Assembly (NCBI GenBank): GCA_964036665.1
Contig: OZ038526.1
Location: 17,174,001 to 17,238,000 of the forward strand
Reading direction: 5' to 3'
Origin: Gordius sp. MW1
Lineage: Eukaryota; Nematomorpha; Gordioida; Gordea; Gordiidae
DNA length: 64,000 nt
The position numbers were made by a program, and so were the translations under genes. A model generated the notes under the pieces. It saw only the letters and a list, made by a program, of their open reading frames with translations, did not search any database and was not told the origin of the DNA. Positions 11,057-22,879 of this stretch are shown here, in pieces (the stretch's first letter is position 1; the number at the start of each line of letters is the position of its first letter).

Positions 11057-11861
11057 CAGAGGTCAGAAATGCCCGCCCGGGCCGGGCAACTGTCTTAAGT
11101 TTTACTTTTCGGACGGGCCCGGGCGGGCACGCTGATAAGATTCGGGCAATTCGGGCATGCCAAAAATTTTATCAAATTGATTTTCCTCGAAAAAAGAAAA
11201 ATTCGCTTATAAACAATTTTGGGCCATAATAAATTTGACTAGATTTTTTTCTATCGCTTAAATCCTTATCGTACGTTTATATAATGTCCTAAATCCTAAT
11301 TTTAACTTCTTCAGAATTAAATTTTATTTTATTTCGAATAGATTAGTTTAACTGGTTTATCTCAAGATCAAAAATTTTTAATTTTCATATTATATTATAA
11401 AAGAATAAAATGACGTATCAAAAAACATATATTAAAATAAATATATTTATTATGCCATTATTTAATGCTTATTTTGTAATAGTGGTTAAAAGATTTTGGG
11501 ATTGGATAATTTCTAGTCTAACGGGCAAATTTTATTAATAAGGCCGGGCAGCTCTAATGGTTTGGGTATGGCTGAGCGGACACTTAGAAGGGTTCAGGCG
11601 GGGAATTTAGTTAAAAATTTAGACCGGGCCGGGTTTGGGCAGAAAAATTTTAACAAATCCGACCTCTGTTTGCGACCTCATAAATTCGGGACTAACGGGC
11701 AAATTTAATATTTCGGGCCGGGCAATTCGGGCAGCTTTAACGATTCGGGCGGGCCCGGGCGGACACTTAGATGGGTTCGGGCGGGCTCGGGCGGGCAGAT
11801 TAATTATAAAATCGAGCCGGGCCGGGTTCGGGCTGAAAAATTCTAACAAATCTGACCTCTG
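11057..11861. mobile_element. hAT-type MITE, 805 bp, with perfect 8-bp target duplication
   Basis: Terminal inverted repeat cagaggtcaga...tctgacctctg flanked on both sides by gtcgataa (11049-11056 and 11862-11869). The interior has gggcccgggcgggc blocks near both ends and an AT-rich core, without a transposase ORF. It interrupts the gypsy-1 integrase, so it is younger than that copy. An 8-bp duplication is the hAT signature. Confidence 0.92.
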
Positions 11862-12057
11862 GTCGATAAAGCCATGTCCCGTCCTTTTCGGCCTTAGCGT
11901 TCTTCAACCATCGTTTCACCACAGCAACGTGCCTTTCCGTGAGTAAGTAAATGCTGTATTCCCCATTTACTACAAAATTCTTTGAACTCGACGCTGTCCA
12001 AAGCGGTGCCGTTGTCGGATACAATCGTCTTCGGTAGACCATAAGCACCTACAAGAT

Positions 12058-12076
12058 TTTTAATTGCTATGCAATT
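12058..12076. repeat. Solo hairpin attgctatgcaat inside the gypsy-1 integrase
   Basis: About 16 bp absent from the aligned integrase (FLK|NLVGAYG) spell the reverse complement of the Helitron-like 3' terminal hairpin. The insert shifts the frame and adds a stop. It may be a footprint of that family or a minimal terminal fragment. Confidence 0.55.
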
Positions 12077-14749
12077 TTTAAGAAATCGACTACTACTTCC
12101 GTAGATAACTTGCTCACTTGTTTATATTCTACCCAACTGGAGTGCGCATCTACGATATATCGTTTTCCTTCAAAATCAAATAAATCAAGGTGTATTCTTT
12201 CCCAAACTTGTTTTGTTGACGGCCATCTCGCCTTCCTGTCGTGTCTTGGCGTCCTGGCAAGTTTTCCGCATTGCCCGCATTGTCCCACGAACAGGGTAAT
12301 ATCTCGTGATATCTTGGGCCACCAAACGTGTCTTTTCGCTAGACCTTTCATCTTGGCTAAGCCCGTATGACCTGCACGAAGTAATTCGAGTACTTGAGGT
12401 CGTAACACTGACGGAATTACTATATTTTCGTTGCGTAGTAACACGTTGTTGTTGACCTCCAGTTCATTTATCAAGCTTCGATAAGTAGATGGTAACGTCT
12501 CTAGCGTACTTTTCCCATCAAGTAATTTAACACCAAAATTAAGTCTGGATCCTCTTGGACTAATTTTACAAGATCGACATCGCCGCAATTTTGTGTTATT
12601 ACGTTTACTTCTGCGAAGTTTTCGCCTTCTAACTCTTCGTATGTTAGGCCATCATTATCGTTTCCCAATCTTGATAATGTGTCTGGCAAGTGATTTGACT
12701 TACCTTTGCGGTATTTTAATGTTGCATTGAAATTTCCCAGCGCTAATAACTATTTTTGCAGCCTTGGACTTAACAATAGATCCCTATTGTCCTTTGCAAA
12801 AAGTGATACCAGCGGTTTGTGGTCGGTAAAAATATTAAAACTTCGACCAATTTAGTATTCACGGCAACGGGTCAAACTCACTATCACCGCCAAAGCCTCC
12901 TTTTCAATCACTGAGTAATTAAGTTCTGCCGTGAAAAGTATAGAATTGGGTGTTCTTCCTGACCGATTACATGCAATAGCACACCGCCTACACCTAGCTG
13001 TGACGCATCCACCGCTACGGCTAATGGTAGATCGGAAACAAAGCATGTCAGAACAGGACCTATTGGTAAAATCTTTTTTAACGCATCGAACGCTTCCTGC
13101 CCCTTAGTCCGCCATCCAAATTTTACTTTGTTTGTCGTCAATAAGTGTAACGGTGCCGCTATCTCCGCGATGTTAGGCATAAACTTATTGTAATAGTTCA
13201 CCGACCCAAGTAAGGATAGTGTCTTGAGGTGGTCGCATTTTAAGGATCGCATTCACTTTGCTTTGTAAGGGACGAACGACCCAATTCATGTCCTAAATAT
13301 TTTAGTTCCACTCCTATGGCGCATTTACTACGCTCTACCCTTAATCCTCGTTCCTGAATTTGTTCCAACACTACCAACAAGTTATTATCGTGCTCATTCA
13401 TTGTAGCTCCCACTACAAGAACGTCGTCTAAGTAGTGAAACACACCAGAAAGGCCTTAAAATATTGACGCCATGGTCTTCTGAAACACGGGCGCACTTAG
13501 GCTGAGACCGAAAGGCAGTCTTTTAAACGCGAACAAGCCTAAGCACGTGTTTATTGTGGTTAACTTCGATGAACGGTTATTTAACTTGATCTGGAGGTAA
13601 TTAGCAAAGTCCAACTTACTAAAGTATTTTGCACCTTTGAGATTTGCAAAGATTTCTTCGATTTTGGGTAGGGGATACTTTATTTCTACTACCCACTGCT
13701 TAAGAGAAACCCTGTAATCCACGCAAAGGCGCAAGCTGCCATTGGGCTTTTTGACGGGTACCAGTGGCATAGCCCGCTATATTCCACCGCCTCGATTATC
13801 CCTTGCTCTACCCATTGTAGCAAGATAACTTCTACTTTCTCCCGCCAAGCAAATGGTATTCCTCGCGCTGGCCAAAACCTTGGTACAGCGCCTGGCTTCA
13901 GTAGGATATCGTACTCGTATGCCCTTAGGGATCCAAGCTCGTTTATAAAGATAGACTTGAACCTTTCCATCATCCGCTGTAGACTTCCTGACCAACTATT
14001 CAGGGACCGGACTGCATCGCCATTACCATAAGATTACGAGTGTCAGTTGAAGATGTCAGTTGATCCCCCGACTCCACTTTTACCGATAGTCCGTTTATCT
14101 CAGCTCCGCGAGAGGTAGACTTTAGAGCCCAAGCCATAAATGGCATCCTTTCCTACCTGCTCCGCCGAAATCTTTTTCACCCATTTCCTGTGGTCTACTA
14201 CATTGGATATTCTTACACAAGCCAAACCAATTGTTCAACGGCCCTATCATCTTAAGCCATTCCCACCCTAATATTGGTTTAATCTCCACTGATGTAATAT
14301 AAAGGGGTAATAATAGCCTCTTACTTCCTACCTCTACCTCAGCCATAATTTTTCCCACTATTTCTATTTCGCCCCCGTCTATCTGCCTAGCCCTGATATT
14401 TGTTTTATCCAGTTAGGCCAGGTAAACACAAATTTTGTTTTGCTTATTAGCGATATGGTGGCTCCAGTGTCTCCTAACCATTCAATTACTTTTTTGTCTA
14501 TTTTTAATTTAGTTAAGAGACGGCTACTTTGTGTCAACCCCTCAAACAACATTTTAATTCCATCTACGTATTTATCCTCTTCGTTACTGTTTAAATCCCT
14601 TTCAATTTTATCAAATTTGATATTTTTAACCCCCTTACGAACCCTTATCCAGTTACTCTCCTTTTTTATCTTATCGAGTTGGACTAGACGCCACGCTACA
14701 ATCCCAACATTCAGACACAACTCCCCGCCCTCTCTCAAGATACAACAAG

Positions 14750-14761
14750 TGGTGATAGCGC
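14750..14761 (+). promoter_or_regulatory. Primer-binding site of the plus-strand gypsy derivative
   Basis: tggtgatagcgc starts two bases after the LTR end (caaca|ag|tggtg). It has the TGG that pairs with the CCA end of a tRNA. I cannot say which tRNA. Confidence 0.6.
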
Positions 14762-15046
14762 AGAAAGAAGCCTCAGTGAAATAGCGATACCAACGTGCAA
14801 ACTACAAATACAATGAGAGTAATTATGTGTATAGCTAGTTAAAATTTAAAAATAATTAATGAAACTTATGAATAATATTACTTTTCGTATATTTTTAATT
14901 TTGATATTTTCCTTTTTTAGTTTTACGAATATTGTTAGTAAAATTCCTTCTGGCGTCATTATAATATCTCATATAGGTTAAATATTTGTATCAAACCCCC
15001 AACCTTAAATGTCAATATTATATTTAATTGTTTGAAGGAAAATGTA

Positions 15047-15514
15047 ATGTTAATAATCTTAATTTTAGTAATATTGCTTATATTTTGGCTTATCAAAAAA
15101 AATAATGAGATTAGAGGGGCCTTAGAATATAAGGATGGGCCAAGATGTTATGCCTGTAAAGAGATGGGTCATGTCAGGAGAAATTTCCCTAGAGAGGGGC
15201 GAGGAGTATATCAAGCCAAACCCCGAGGTAAAAAATTTTTTGGGAGAAAAACAGGGGCGGCGGGTAGGCATAGACAGGCAACACGTCGGGAAGCAGCTAG
15301 ACCTATTTCGGGTAGGCAGTGCAACGCGGTATCCAGACACCGTGGCCAACCCCAAGGTTTAGCTGGACGAGTTGACCGGGTGCAGCGCCAAAATGTGGCC
15401 CCGCGCGCAGAACCGACGCAACGCCCCCAAAATCGCCCGATACGTCCCGAGGCGAGGACGGAAGAACGAAGAAGGACGTCACGCTGTCCGCTGGCAGGGC
15501 AGCAGCAGATATAA
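15047..15514 (+). CDS. Gag-like ORF: membrane helix + CCHC-type knuckle, fused to ORF3 Arg-rich part
   Basis: The ATG at 15047 opens MLIILILVILLIFWLI, a membrane-spanning helix of about 16 residues, followed by KKNNE. Next comes CYACKEMGHVRRNF, a CX2CX4HX4C knuckle whose last Cys is Phe, so the zinc site is damaged. From about 15240 the protein switches into sequence homologous to ORF3 of gypsy-1 (RHRQATRREAARPISGRQ) and stops at 15514; ORF3 homology continues in another frame to 15830, including FCRECSYGTQGRC and the APVESIASAVSIAPVV stretch. The intact gypsy at 31202-36273 has the same helix-then-knuckle arrangement, so this is the family's first ORF joined to its last by an internal deletion. 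I see no capsid domain. Confidence 0.6.
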   Translation: MLIILILVILLIFWLIKKNNEIRGALEYKDGPRCYACKEMGHVRRNFPREGRGVYQAKPRGKKFFGRKTGAAGRHRQATRREAARPISGRQCNAVSRHRGQPQGLAGRVDRVQRQNVAPRAEPTQRPQNRPIRPEARTEERRRTSRCPLAGQQQI

Positions 15515-15815
15515 GGCAGACCAGAGCCTTCTGCCGGGAATGCAGCTATGGCACCCAAGGCCGATGTGTAGACGAGGAATCCCGTCAAAGCCAGAAAGGC
15601 AAGACAGGACGGTAGCGCCGGTAGAGTCGATAGCGTCGGCGGTATCGATAGCGCCAGTAGTAACGATAGCGACGGCGGAGTCGATAGGCGTGGAAATGGT
15701 TACGATGAACACCAGTCAGATCGTGGTCAGCCCTAAGGAAAAAATGACCCTATTGGAAAATGCTCCAGGGCGGGACAGCACAGACCTGGTTGTCCCTCAA
15801 TTTGAAAGAATGAGG

Positions 15816-16082
15816 TGTAAGGATCCGTAACCATTCCATGCGTTGATTATTATTACAATTATCTTTTTATTATATAAAAGGTATGATATCGTTTTTGTAA
15901 CGAGTAGACATAGTATTATATTTGTTATATCAGCTGAATTAAAGGATTCGAATTTGATATTTTTAATCCCCTTACAAACCCTTATCCAGTTACTCTCCTT
16001 TTATCATATCGAGTTGGACTAGACGCCACGCTACAATCCCAACATTCAGATACAACTCCCCACCCACTCTCAAGATACAACA
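15816..16082 (+). repeat. Complete 267-bp LTR of the gypsy family (Helitron empty site)
   Basis: tgtaaggatccgtaacc...ctcaagatacaaca, TG...CA. The stretch tttttattatataaaagg near 15868-15885 is the empty site matching the Helitron-like insertion at 8684-9953. Confidence 0.88.
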
Positions 16083-16556
16083 AGTATTTCGCTATTTCCT
16101 TAACCCGACAGGTACCAGAACCAGTTCGGCCCATTAAATTTTATGAAATTTTTTTCTGGGCTTTTCTACAATGCTAAATAAAGCTAAACAATCGAAAAAC
16201 TTCGAAAAATTCCTTTTAGAAAAAAGGGGTGTCACCGGGTTACACTCGGCAGCACAAATATACTCACGTATAATAAATTTATTAAATTTCACAAAAATTT
16301 ATGCAATAATGATGAGTTTTTTTATAAAATACTTAAAAATGTAATAACTAACAAATCAATCAGTATAAAATATCTTAATTATTATGAAATATTGACCAAC
16401 AATGTATGTGAAGGCCTACTTTACAATATGCACATAAAATTCTAGTAGCTTTATGACAGACGACATAACGCCTCTGAATACACGATACCTTTTGATGTAT
16501 AGTTAATTATTCTTAAAATTAGTTAATTTAGTCCGTTTACGCGGTTGTCCGTTTTT

Positions 16557-19090
16557 TTAAGATAATTTTGCACTATCTCTCTTTAAAAATACACAATGTA
16601 ATTTTTTCCCTATAGTAGCAATATAGATGCCATGCATTTTGGCATATAGCACAGCATCCAGCCCAAATGCAAATATAGGAACATACCATTTTCTGCCGCG
16701 AAATGATACTCTAGCTGCATCCATATTTTGGTCAAAACGGTCGACACCGCCCATAAAACAATTATACATTTTGATCATATGAGGACATTGAATTACAATT
16801 TTTTTTTGTATTTTTTTTTCGCTTTCGTGATTCTCCCAATAGAGGTGATAGGCTTGACCCCATGACAATTTGACAACATTGTGACATTATTATTATATTC
16901 CTTCGGACAGCCATCAAATTTGAAGTGTTTATTGATAGAAACCCTCATTCTTTTTTTCCATTGATTTTTTATCAACGATCGGGCATTTTAAACGATTGAC
17001 CCGCCTAGAACTGCAAAGTCACTTTTTTTCAACCCGAACCCGACCCGACCCGAAATTATTTTCAAATTTTCTACCCGGACCCGACCCGACCCGAAATCAT
17101 TTTTAAATTTTCTACTTGGACCCGACCCGAAATCATTTTCAAATTTTCTACCCGAACCCGACCCGGCCCGAAAGCATTTTAAAAACTTCAACCCAAACCC
17201 GACCCGACCCGAAAAATTATAAAGAAATTACTTTCGAGCGCGAAAATTGCTGTGTGTAAAATTAAATCGACTAGTAAAAGCCATGATGATTTGTATTCTT
17301 TAAAGGGGATGGTGAAAAAAAACTCATAATTATTTATCTATATTTAGTTTCCTAATATCAAGTAAACTGCTCATATGTTATAGACTTGAGACAACTATTT
17401 AACATCCATTTATTGTTATTATGAAACCATTAATATTTAGCTGATTATAATCAATATAGTAAATAAGATGAAATTTATAGTGACTGTCCAAATGTTTTAA
17501 GTTTGAAGTGCAATTTAAGATAAATTCATTTGATATGAAACTTTAAAATAATTATAAGTAATTATAAAAAAAAATTGCACATGAAACATTTATAAAATTA
17601 GAACTTACTTTTAAGTTGGCTATGTTTTTAAATGTAATTTAAATTAACGATGAGGATTAGCTAAAACTTCACTGTTAACACTAAAAAAATTTAAAATATA
17701 ACTTTATTGAAATACTTTACCTTTTAATAGTCAAATTAAAAACAGGAGTAATTTATGTAGTTTGAATTAGTGATGAGAATTAGCTAGCACTTCAGAGTTT
17801 GGAGTTTTAAAATTTAAAAAAAGAGGAAGAGAATTAAATAAATGAATGATCCAAATTAATTGTGCATTTCGATATTTAAAAACACTCTTTGCTTAGCAAT
17901 TAACATTAATTAAAAAAATAAATCTCGCGTGTTTTTTACAATGTATAAACCTTGGACCCGACTCTATAAATTTGACCCGACCCGACCCAAAAGCATTTTC
18001 AAATTTTTTACCCGGACCCGACCCGACCCGAAATCATTTTCAAATTTTCTACCCGGACCCGACCCGAAATCATTTTCAAATTTTCTACCCGAACCCGACC
18101 CGAGGTCGGGTCCGGGTCGGGTCTCGGGTCACCCGTGCAGTTCTCTAACCCGCACCTTTCATGTGCCGCCAATATTCATCTTTAGCGACATTTCATTAAA
18201 TTGAGGCTCGTAAAATAATTATCAAAATAAATATTTAATGGACCAAATTCTGGTGGTAGTTGATTTACTTACTCTAATATGACCGCTCCTCCTACGAAAA
18301 GGAGAGCCTTTTATAAATTGTTTTGCATTGTGGTGCCCGAAATAAGGAACCATACACACATCCATGGATATGTGTGAAGACCTACGTTTAAAGTTAATTT
18401 TGAATTTTTATTTAAAAGATCCATATATCGAACTTTGAAAAAGGTGTCAACCTCTACCATTTTGCTGTTGTCGGCCGCAAATGTTTAGTTATTCCTTGGA
18501 AGCGATTTTTACGCGTCCATTAGAGATGCCTTTTGGTTAAAACAGTCAGCTCTGAGCTCCCAAAACATTTTGATATTTCTAGGAGACAGGTAACCCGTTA
18601 AAAAAGAATTGAGATATAGACTTTAAATTCATTAACAGTTAAATTGAGGTTGTAGTTATGCTGAGAAGCATATAAATTACTCATATTCACCACATACAAA
18701 ATAACATCATTTGAAAGAAATTGTTCTAAGTAATCTTTAGGATTTTCCAAGTGGATGGGGTCAAAGACTAAATTTTCCTCTGAGTCACCACAGCCGTGCG
18801 GCTTAAAGACTTCATAATTGTCTGTCCACTTAAGCATGCTTTAATCTTGAACGTTTTCTGATTCACTATGATGTCTGACCACCTCTAAGCATAAAATCGG
18901 GCAAATGTTGAAGATCGAAATCCATTTCGTCTCCACTTTCCACATCTGTGTCTCCTTCTTGCTCTGGAGGGGAAATTATAACTTCATCAATATCTACATC
19001 GGGGTTGTCTAACTCCTCTATTATATCTATCAAAGACCTATTTAAAAATGTTAGATGAAAAAATATATTGAATTTCTTAAATAATGACAA
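16557..19090 (-). pseudogene. piggyBac transposase relic
   Basis: N-terminal acidic segment (18866-19090), then LENPKDYLEQFL (18598-18837); FWELRADCFNQKASL, MVPYFGHHNAKQFIKGSPF and FGPLNIYFDNYFTSLNL in 18200-18600. After the MITE come TMLSNCHGVKPI and IKMYNCFMGGVDRFDQN with FRGRKWYVPIF (16557-16975). The three catalytic Asp of the piggyBac DDD triad appear as the D of SMDVCMVPY, YFDNYFTS and GGVDRFDQ. Frameshifts and the insertion at 17006-18147 make it inactive. A Cys-rich C-terminal finger is not seen. Confidence 0.88.
17006..18147. mobile_element. hAT-type MITE of the CCCGACCC family inside piggyBac
   Basis: Left end tagaactgcaaagtcac, right end cacccgtgcagttctcta; the inner 200 bp on each side consist of cccgacccgacccgaaa words in opposite orientation. 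Flanks acccgcct and acccgcac look like a decayed target duplication, and the piggyBac reading frame resumes on the other side. It is the same family as 51044-52055, where ends and duplication are perfect. Confidence 0.75.
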
Positions 19091-19802
19091 AATTTCAAAA
19101 AAACTATATAATAAAGCGTTTATCTAATTAAAATTAGCATTTAATTATAAAAAGTAAAGATGGCTATTAAAATCAATATATAATGCACTTTATCTTGAAT
19201 GTGTTTTAAAATTATATCCCCTTTCTCAAATTTAAAATAACACTTAAAGATCCTTACATAATTATAAAATTTTAACCTCAAAGCGATATTAACATTGATT
19301 GTATTAAGGATATTTTAAAATATTTTTGCTATGGTTATACGAGATTACTTATAACAAGTTAAATTAAAGCAAATAAAAAAGTGGCATTATTCATTTAAAT
19401 AGCTTACGTATGGACCTCTGCCCAGTGTAACCTACAGGTTACACCAAACTTTGGATTAACATGACTCCCATTTTAATTAACCAAAAACCATTAAATTTTA
19501 TATCAAAGTGATTGTGAAAGTGTTAAGATTTTAATGATATAAATTAAAATAAGATTACTTACGGTTGAGTCTCCATTTTTAGTGAATTTATGAGAAGCAG
19601 TCGAAATTCCAAAATCAGCGATATTTGAGACCGCATTATTAAAGAAGGAAGAGGAAAGGGAATAAAACATATCAGCCGATTCGCCTAATTTTGCTCTTTC
19701 ATATTCAATTTCAAAATTAATATTTTATCCAATAGTTTAAAAATTATAGCGTTTAAAGTGGTGTCACCTACAAACAGGTTACACTGATACCTCTCGGGTA
19801 TA

Positions 19803-20700
19803 TTCCCTAAACAGTTAACCCTTGAATTTGTTCCTGTTTTGATTCCCAAAACCTTCCTCGTGTTTAGTAATAGGGTTCTCAGTGAAGGCTTTTAACTTTT
19901 TCTCCGTTGGCACTCTTAGTAGTTCACCAGGTGTCCTTAATATCTCATTCCTTTCTTTCCATATTTTTAAAGGAAAGCATGGTAAGGAGGGCCTGTGATC
20001 TACTGGAAAGATTGTTATTGGGGTTGGCAGGGACATTAAAGAAGGATATACTTCAAATGGTTTTTGCTTGTGAGGCAAAGATATTATGGGAGAGGAGAAG
20101 GATCTAAAGGAGGGATATGCATGTGGCATATGTTGCTTTGAATATTCTATTAAAAGGGAAGGGGATAATAACGAGGGTATTTTTATTTTAGGTTTAATGA
20201 AGGTTAGAAAGTAGGGCATGTGTTTGTTAAGAGGGACATTAGGGGAGGGATAAGTTTTATCGGTATTTTTTCGTATTTAATAAAAGGGGATGTGTATTTT
20301 GATGGTGGTGATAATTTATTAATGGGAAAAGATTTGATTAGTGATGGGAAAGTTAAGTTGCTATTTTTAGTATAAGGGATGGTGGGAATTTTACGAGGTT
20401 TGATCTTTAAGGGACAGATGTTTATCTTATGTCTAAGTTGGATAGATAATATTAAATTTACATTTACAGGAATATATTTAAAGGGGGTGGGGCTGTTTAT
20501 TAGGGTAGGGGGAGGGGGTTGGTCTATTTATTAGGCGGGGGGATTTTGGAGTATTTACTAGGGGAGGGGGTTTTGGGCTTTAGTAGGGGAGGGGGTTTTG
20601 GGCTATTTATTAGGGGATGGACTGGGCTAAATAATAATTTTTTTGAGGGTTTTTAACAATCTGTGTAGCAGCCCTCCCTGGTTGCTACCCTTTCTCTCCC
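19803..20700. other. Unassigned stretch with a 134-codon minus-strand ORF
   Basis: A minus-strand ORF (19815-20219) is Pro/Ser-rich, with PSLLSPSLLIEYSKQ and PVDHRPSLPCFPLKIW. I recognise no domain, and the plus strand is simply purine-rich (aggggaggg words continue to 20640), which favours long minus ORFs. Probably not a gene. Confidence 0.3.
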
Positions 20701-20904
20701 TTCCTGCACCGGCAACTACAGATGCTTGTTAGAGGTTCTTCCACTCTGGACAAAAACGCTAAAAGATACGTCAACCAACGATCAATATCATTAAAAATCC
20801 TCCTCACTCTTGGGTGCAAGGAAGTTGCAAAGCTACGTAGACGGCTATTGGGAGACGCTAACTGTTTACTTAAAGGAAACATCGATTTTGTTTCTAGGAC
20901 AGGC

Positions 20905-22870
20905 GGAAGGAGGCAAAGCTATGTGGTGGTAGGACCAATCGGTTAGGGATTTCATCGAAAGAAATCAAAATATATTTAAACGGTGTCATAGATCAAAAAA
21001 GTCAGATGATTACCAAAAGTATAGGGAGGCAAAGAGAGATGGGAAAAAGGCCAGTGAAGAATGCCGCCTACACCGAGATAGCAAACAAACTGGATCATAA
21101 AGGGGGGCGACGGGCTTTTGTAGTGGCCATGATAACTGGAAGAAACGTAGCTAAGTTAGAGTCCATAAAATAATCAACAAAGAAAAGAGTCCAACTTTAT
21201 TCAAGCATGGAAAGGTGGAAAAGATATTTCAAAAACTTAAATATTGCATATGACAAAGAATCCCGATACTAAGCCAAACATAAGTATGGTCGAACTCTTC
21301 CAGGAAGATGAAGTTATGACCATAGAATACATAGACTGCCTATGTCATATGTTCCATATGGCAAATTGTGTGTGAAATTTGCCTCCATTTTGATGAACAC
21401 TACCGTCCTATATCACATAATGGCGTTTTGCGCCATGCCGTTTTGTTCGAACAGGAGAGTTAAAGAAAAGAGGTTTTAATTCCATAAATAAGTAAGATAT
21501 TAAAAAATATATGATATTTGTAAAAAAAAATTAGGTATTCCTTTAATTTCAGGCCTGAAATGTTTTACTCATCTTATTTTTTAAAAATATCATATATTTT
21601 ATAATATCTTACTTATTTATGGAATCAAAATCTTTTTTCTTAACCTATCCTGTTCGAACAAAACGGCACAGCGCAACCATTATGTGATATAGGACGGTAG
21701 TGTTCATCAAAATGGCGGAAAAAAACACACACGTTTTATACCGTGATGAGCAGTCTATGGAGTCTATGGTTATGACACAAATGAAAAAGATGCTAAAAGG
21801 AAGGGCGAATGATTCAGATGAAATACTTATGTCTCGGATGCGTGAAGAAGGAGTCACGACTATGACGAACCTCTTTATAAAGATTTTGTTAGAAGAGCTT
21901 AATCGAACAAGCACGATAAAGGCAAAGGAAACCCGCAGGAGGGATCAAGCTAACTTGCCATTTCTTTAAACTTATGGAAAAAAACTTGGTAACTAGGTTG
22001 AAAAACGAGGATCAACTAACCAATTCGGATTTGTGGCCGGCAATCTACAATAGATTCTACCTTCACATTAAGACATATTATGGATAAGTATGGTTAAAAA
22101 CCTAATGGTCTTTATCGACTTGGAGAAACCTCATGCATCCCTTGCGATTCATTATGGTGGTGCTTAACAAACAAAATATTCCAAACGCATAAGTACGGCC
22201 TATGAACGTTAGGACAACACTTGGAGACTTTAAACCTCTTCGGGTTGAATTGGAATACATCAAGCTAAAGTACCCAAAAAGTAGACAGATATACATACCT
22301 CGATTCGATGCTGCTTCATGAGGGAAGTTGGGCAGAATAATTCGGATCTTAAAAGGATATCTTAAATGGCAAAGTATATCCTGTGTAATGTGTGATAAGA
22401 AAATGCCAATATGGTTGAAGAGCAAAGCTTATAAACCCATTTTAAACCGGTATATTACTCTATGAAAGTGAAACATTCACTAAACATTATGGAAGAAAGC
22501 CTTTTACAAGCCACGGAGATGATATTGACGATGTAGCTTGGGGTGTACTAAGTTCGACTATCGTACGAATGAATTCCTCAGGACAAAATTGGGTATCCAA
22601 TATGGCGGTCTTGATTAACAAAAATCGGCTAAGATTGTATGGGCATATAATAAGAATGGAGACGATTGACGTAAATCAAAAAGCAATGGGGATGGAGGTA
22701 GCGGGGACGAGAGGAAGAGGACGACCTGGTTTCACGTGGAATAGGGCTAGTGGACAAAGCTTTAAACTAAGAAGATTAAAGACATGACCCCTACCTGATC
22801 AAGATGGAGGAAACTCATCAAAATAAACCTGACGACTGTGAGACCAAATACTTGATAAAGAAGTAGAAGA
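20905..22870 (+). mobile_element. RTE-like LINE relic, split by an inverted repeat
   Basis: Plus-strand pieces are collinear with RTE-type LINE proteins: RSKKSDDYQKYREAKRDGKK and SSMERWKRYFKNLN before the insertion; GRANDSDEI..MREEGVTTMTNLFIKIL (21780-21900), GIKLTCHFFKLMEKNLVTRL, FIDLEK and, at the end, NRLRLYGHIIRME plus TRGRGRPGFTW (22569-22787). These are the RT palm approach and the C-terminal region. Stops and frameshifts are common. The endonuclease was not recognised. Confidence 0.82.
21383..21720. mobile_element. Foldback/MITE: ~137-bp inverted arms inside the LINE
   Basis: The arm 21383-21519 (ccattttgatgaacactacc, then cgttttgttcgaacagga) recurs in reverse complement at 21575-21720 with few differences, around a loop of about 55 bp. 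Flanking LINE protein segments run from the linker straight to the RT, so this is an insertion. No clear target duplication. Confidence 0.75.
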
Positions 22871-22879
22871 AAATACAAT

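Larger units (their letters stand above)
8449..14613 (-). mobile_element. Ty3/gypsy retrotransposon, degraded pol-bearing copy (gypsy-1)
   Basis: Minus-strand order is protease, reverse transcriptase, RNase H, integrase, a GC-rich ORF3, then the 3' LTR (10010 down to 8449). The LTR is itself split by a Helitron-like element and the integrase by a hAT MITE. The 5' side is truncated at about 14613, where it abuts the cut LTR of a second, plus-strand copy of the same family, so gag, primer-binding site and 5' LTR are missing. Multiple frameshifts show it is dead. The domain order is that of Ty3/gypsy (integrase after RNase H). Confidence 0.9.
10758..14613 (-). pseudogene. Gypsy-1 pol: protease, RT, RNase H, integrase (degenerate)
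   Basis: Protease motif WLGDTGATISL at about 14440-14475; LGW(E)W linker; RT with PVKKPNGSLRLCVDYR, LPFGLSLSAPVF and the catalytic YLDD (13240-13973); RNase H pieces VDASQLGVGGVL and EKEALAVIV (12852-13252); an integrase HHCC zinc-binding region with CGQCGKLA (12067-12588); core SDNGTALDSVEF; and a C-terminal piece with VWARNYIGKEKW at 10758-11056. The integrase is split by a hAT MITE at 11057-11861 and by a 16-bp hairpin insert at about 12060-12075. Frameshifts occur between most ORFs. It encodes the enzymes for reverse transcription and integration of a Ty3/gypsy element, all inactive here. Confidence 0.9.
14614..16082 (+). mobile_element. Ty3/gypsy non-autonomous deletion derivative, plus strand
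   Basis: A truncated 5' LTR (14614-14747) ends gatacaaca. A primer-binding site (tggtgatagcgc, 14750-14761), a leader, one ORF fusing a membrane/CCHC gag-like start to ORF3 sequence (15047-15830), and a complete 3' LTR (15816-16082, TG...CA) follow. The whole protease-RT-RNase H-integrase block is missing between gag and ORF3. It is head-to-head with gypsy-1, joined at 14613/14614. Confidence 0.8.
16104..19798 (-). mobile_element. piggyBac-like DNA transposon, degraded
   Basis: Imperfect terminal inverted repeats (left cccgacaggtaccag, right inverted cccgagaggtatcag). The left end is flanked by TTAA (16100-16103), the piggyBac target; the right flank has drifted to TATA (19799-19802). Subterminal palindrome-like words of the type gtgtcacc..ggttacac recur at about 16231, 19427 and 19763. 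A transposase relic fills the middle and a hAT MITE splits it. Confidence 0.8.

Noticed and set aside
14379-14738. Minus-strand ORF starting MREGGELCLNVGIVAWRL upstream of the protease
   Set aside because: Its first third is antisense translation of an LTR piece; only the part from about 14613 down is protease sequence.
22102-22425. 107-codon minus-strand ORF
   Set aside because: Antisense to the RTE-like LINE relic.
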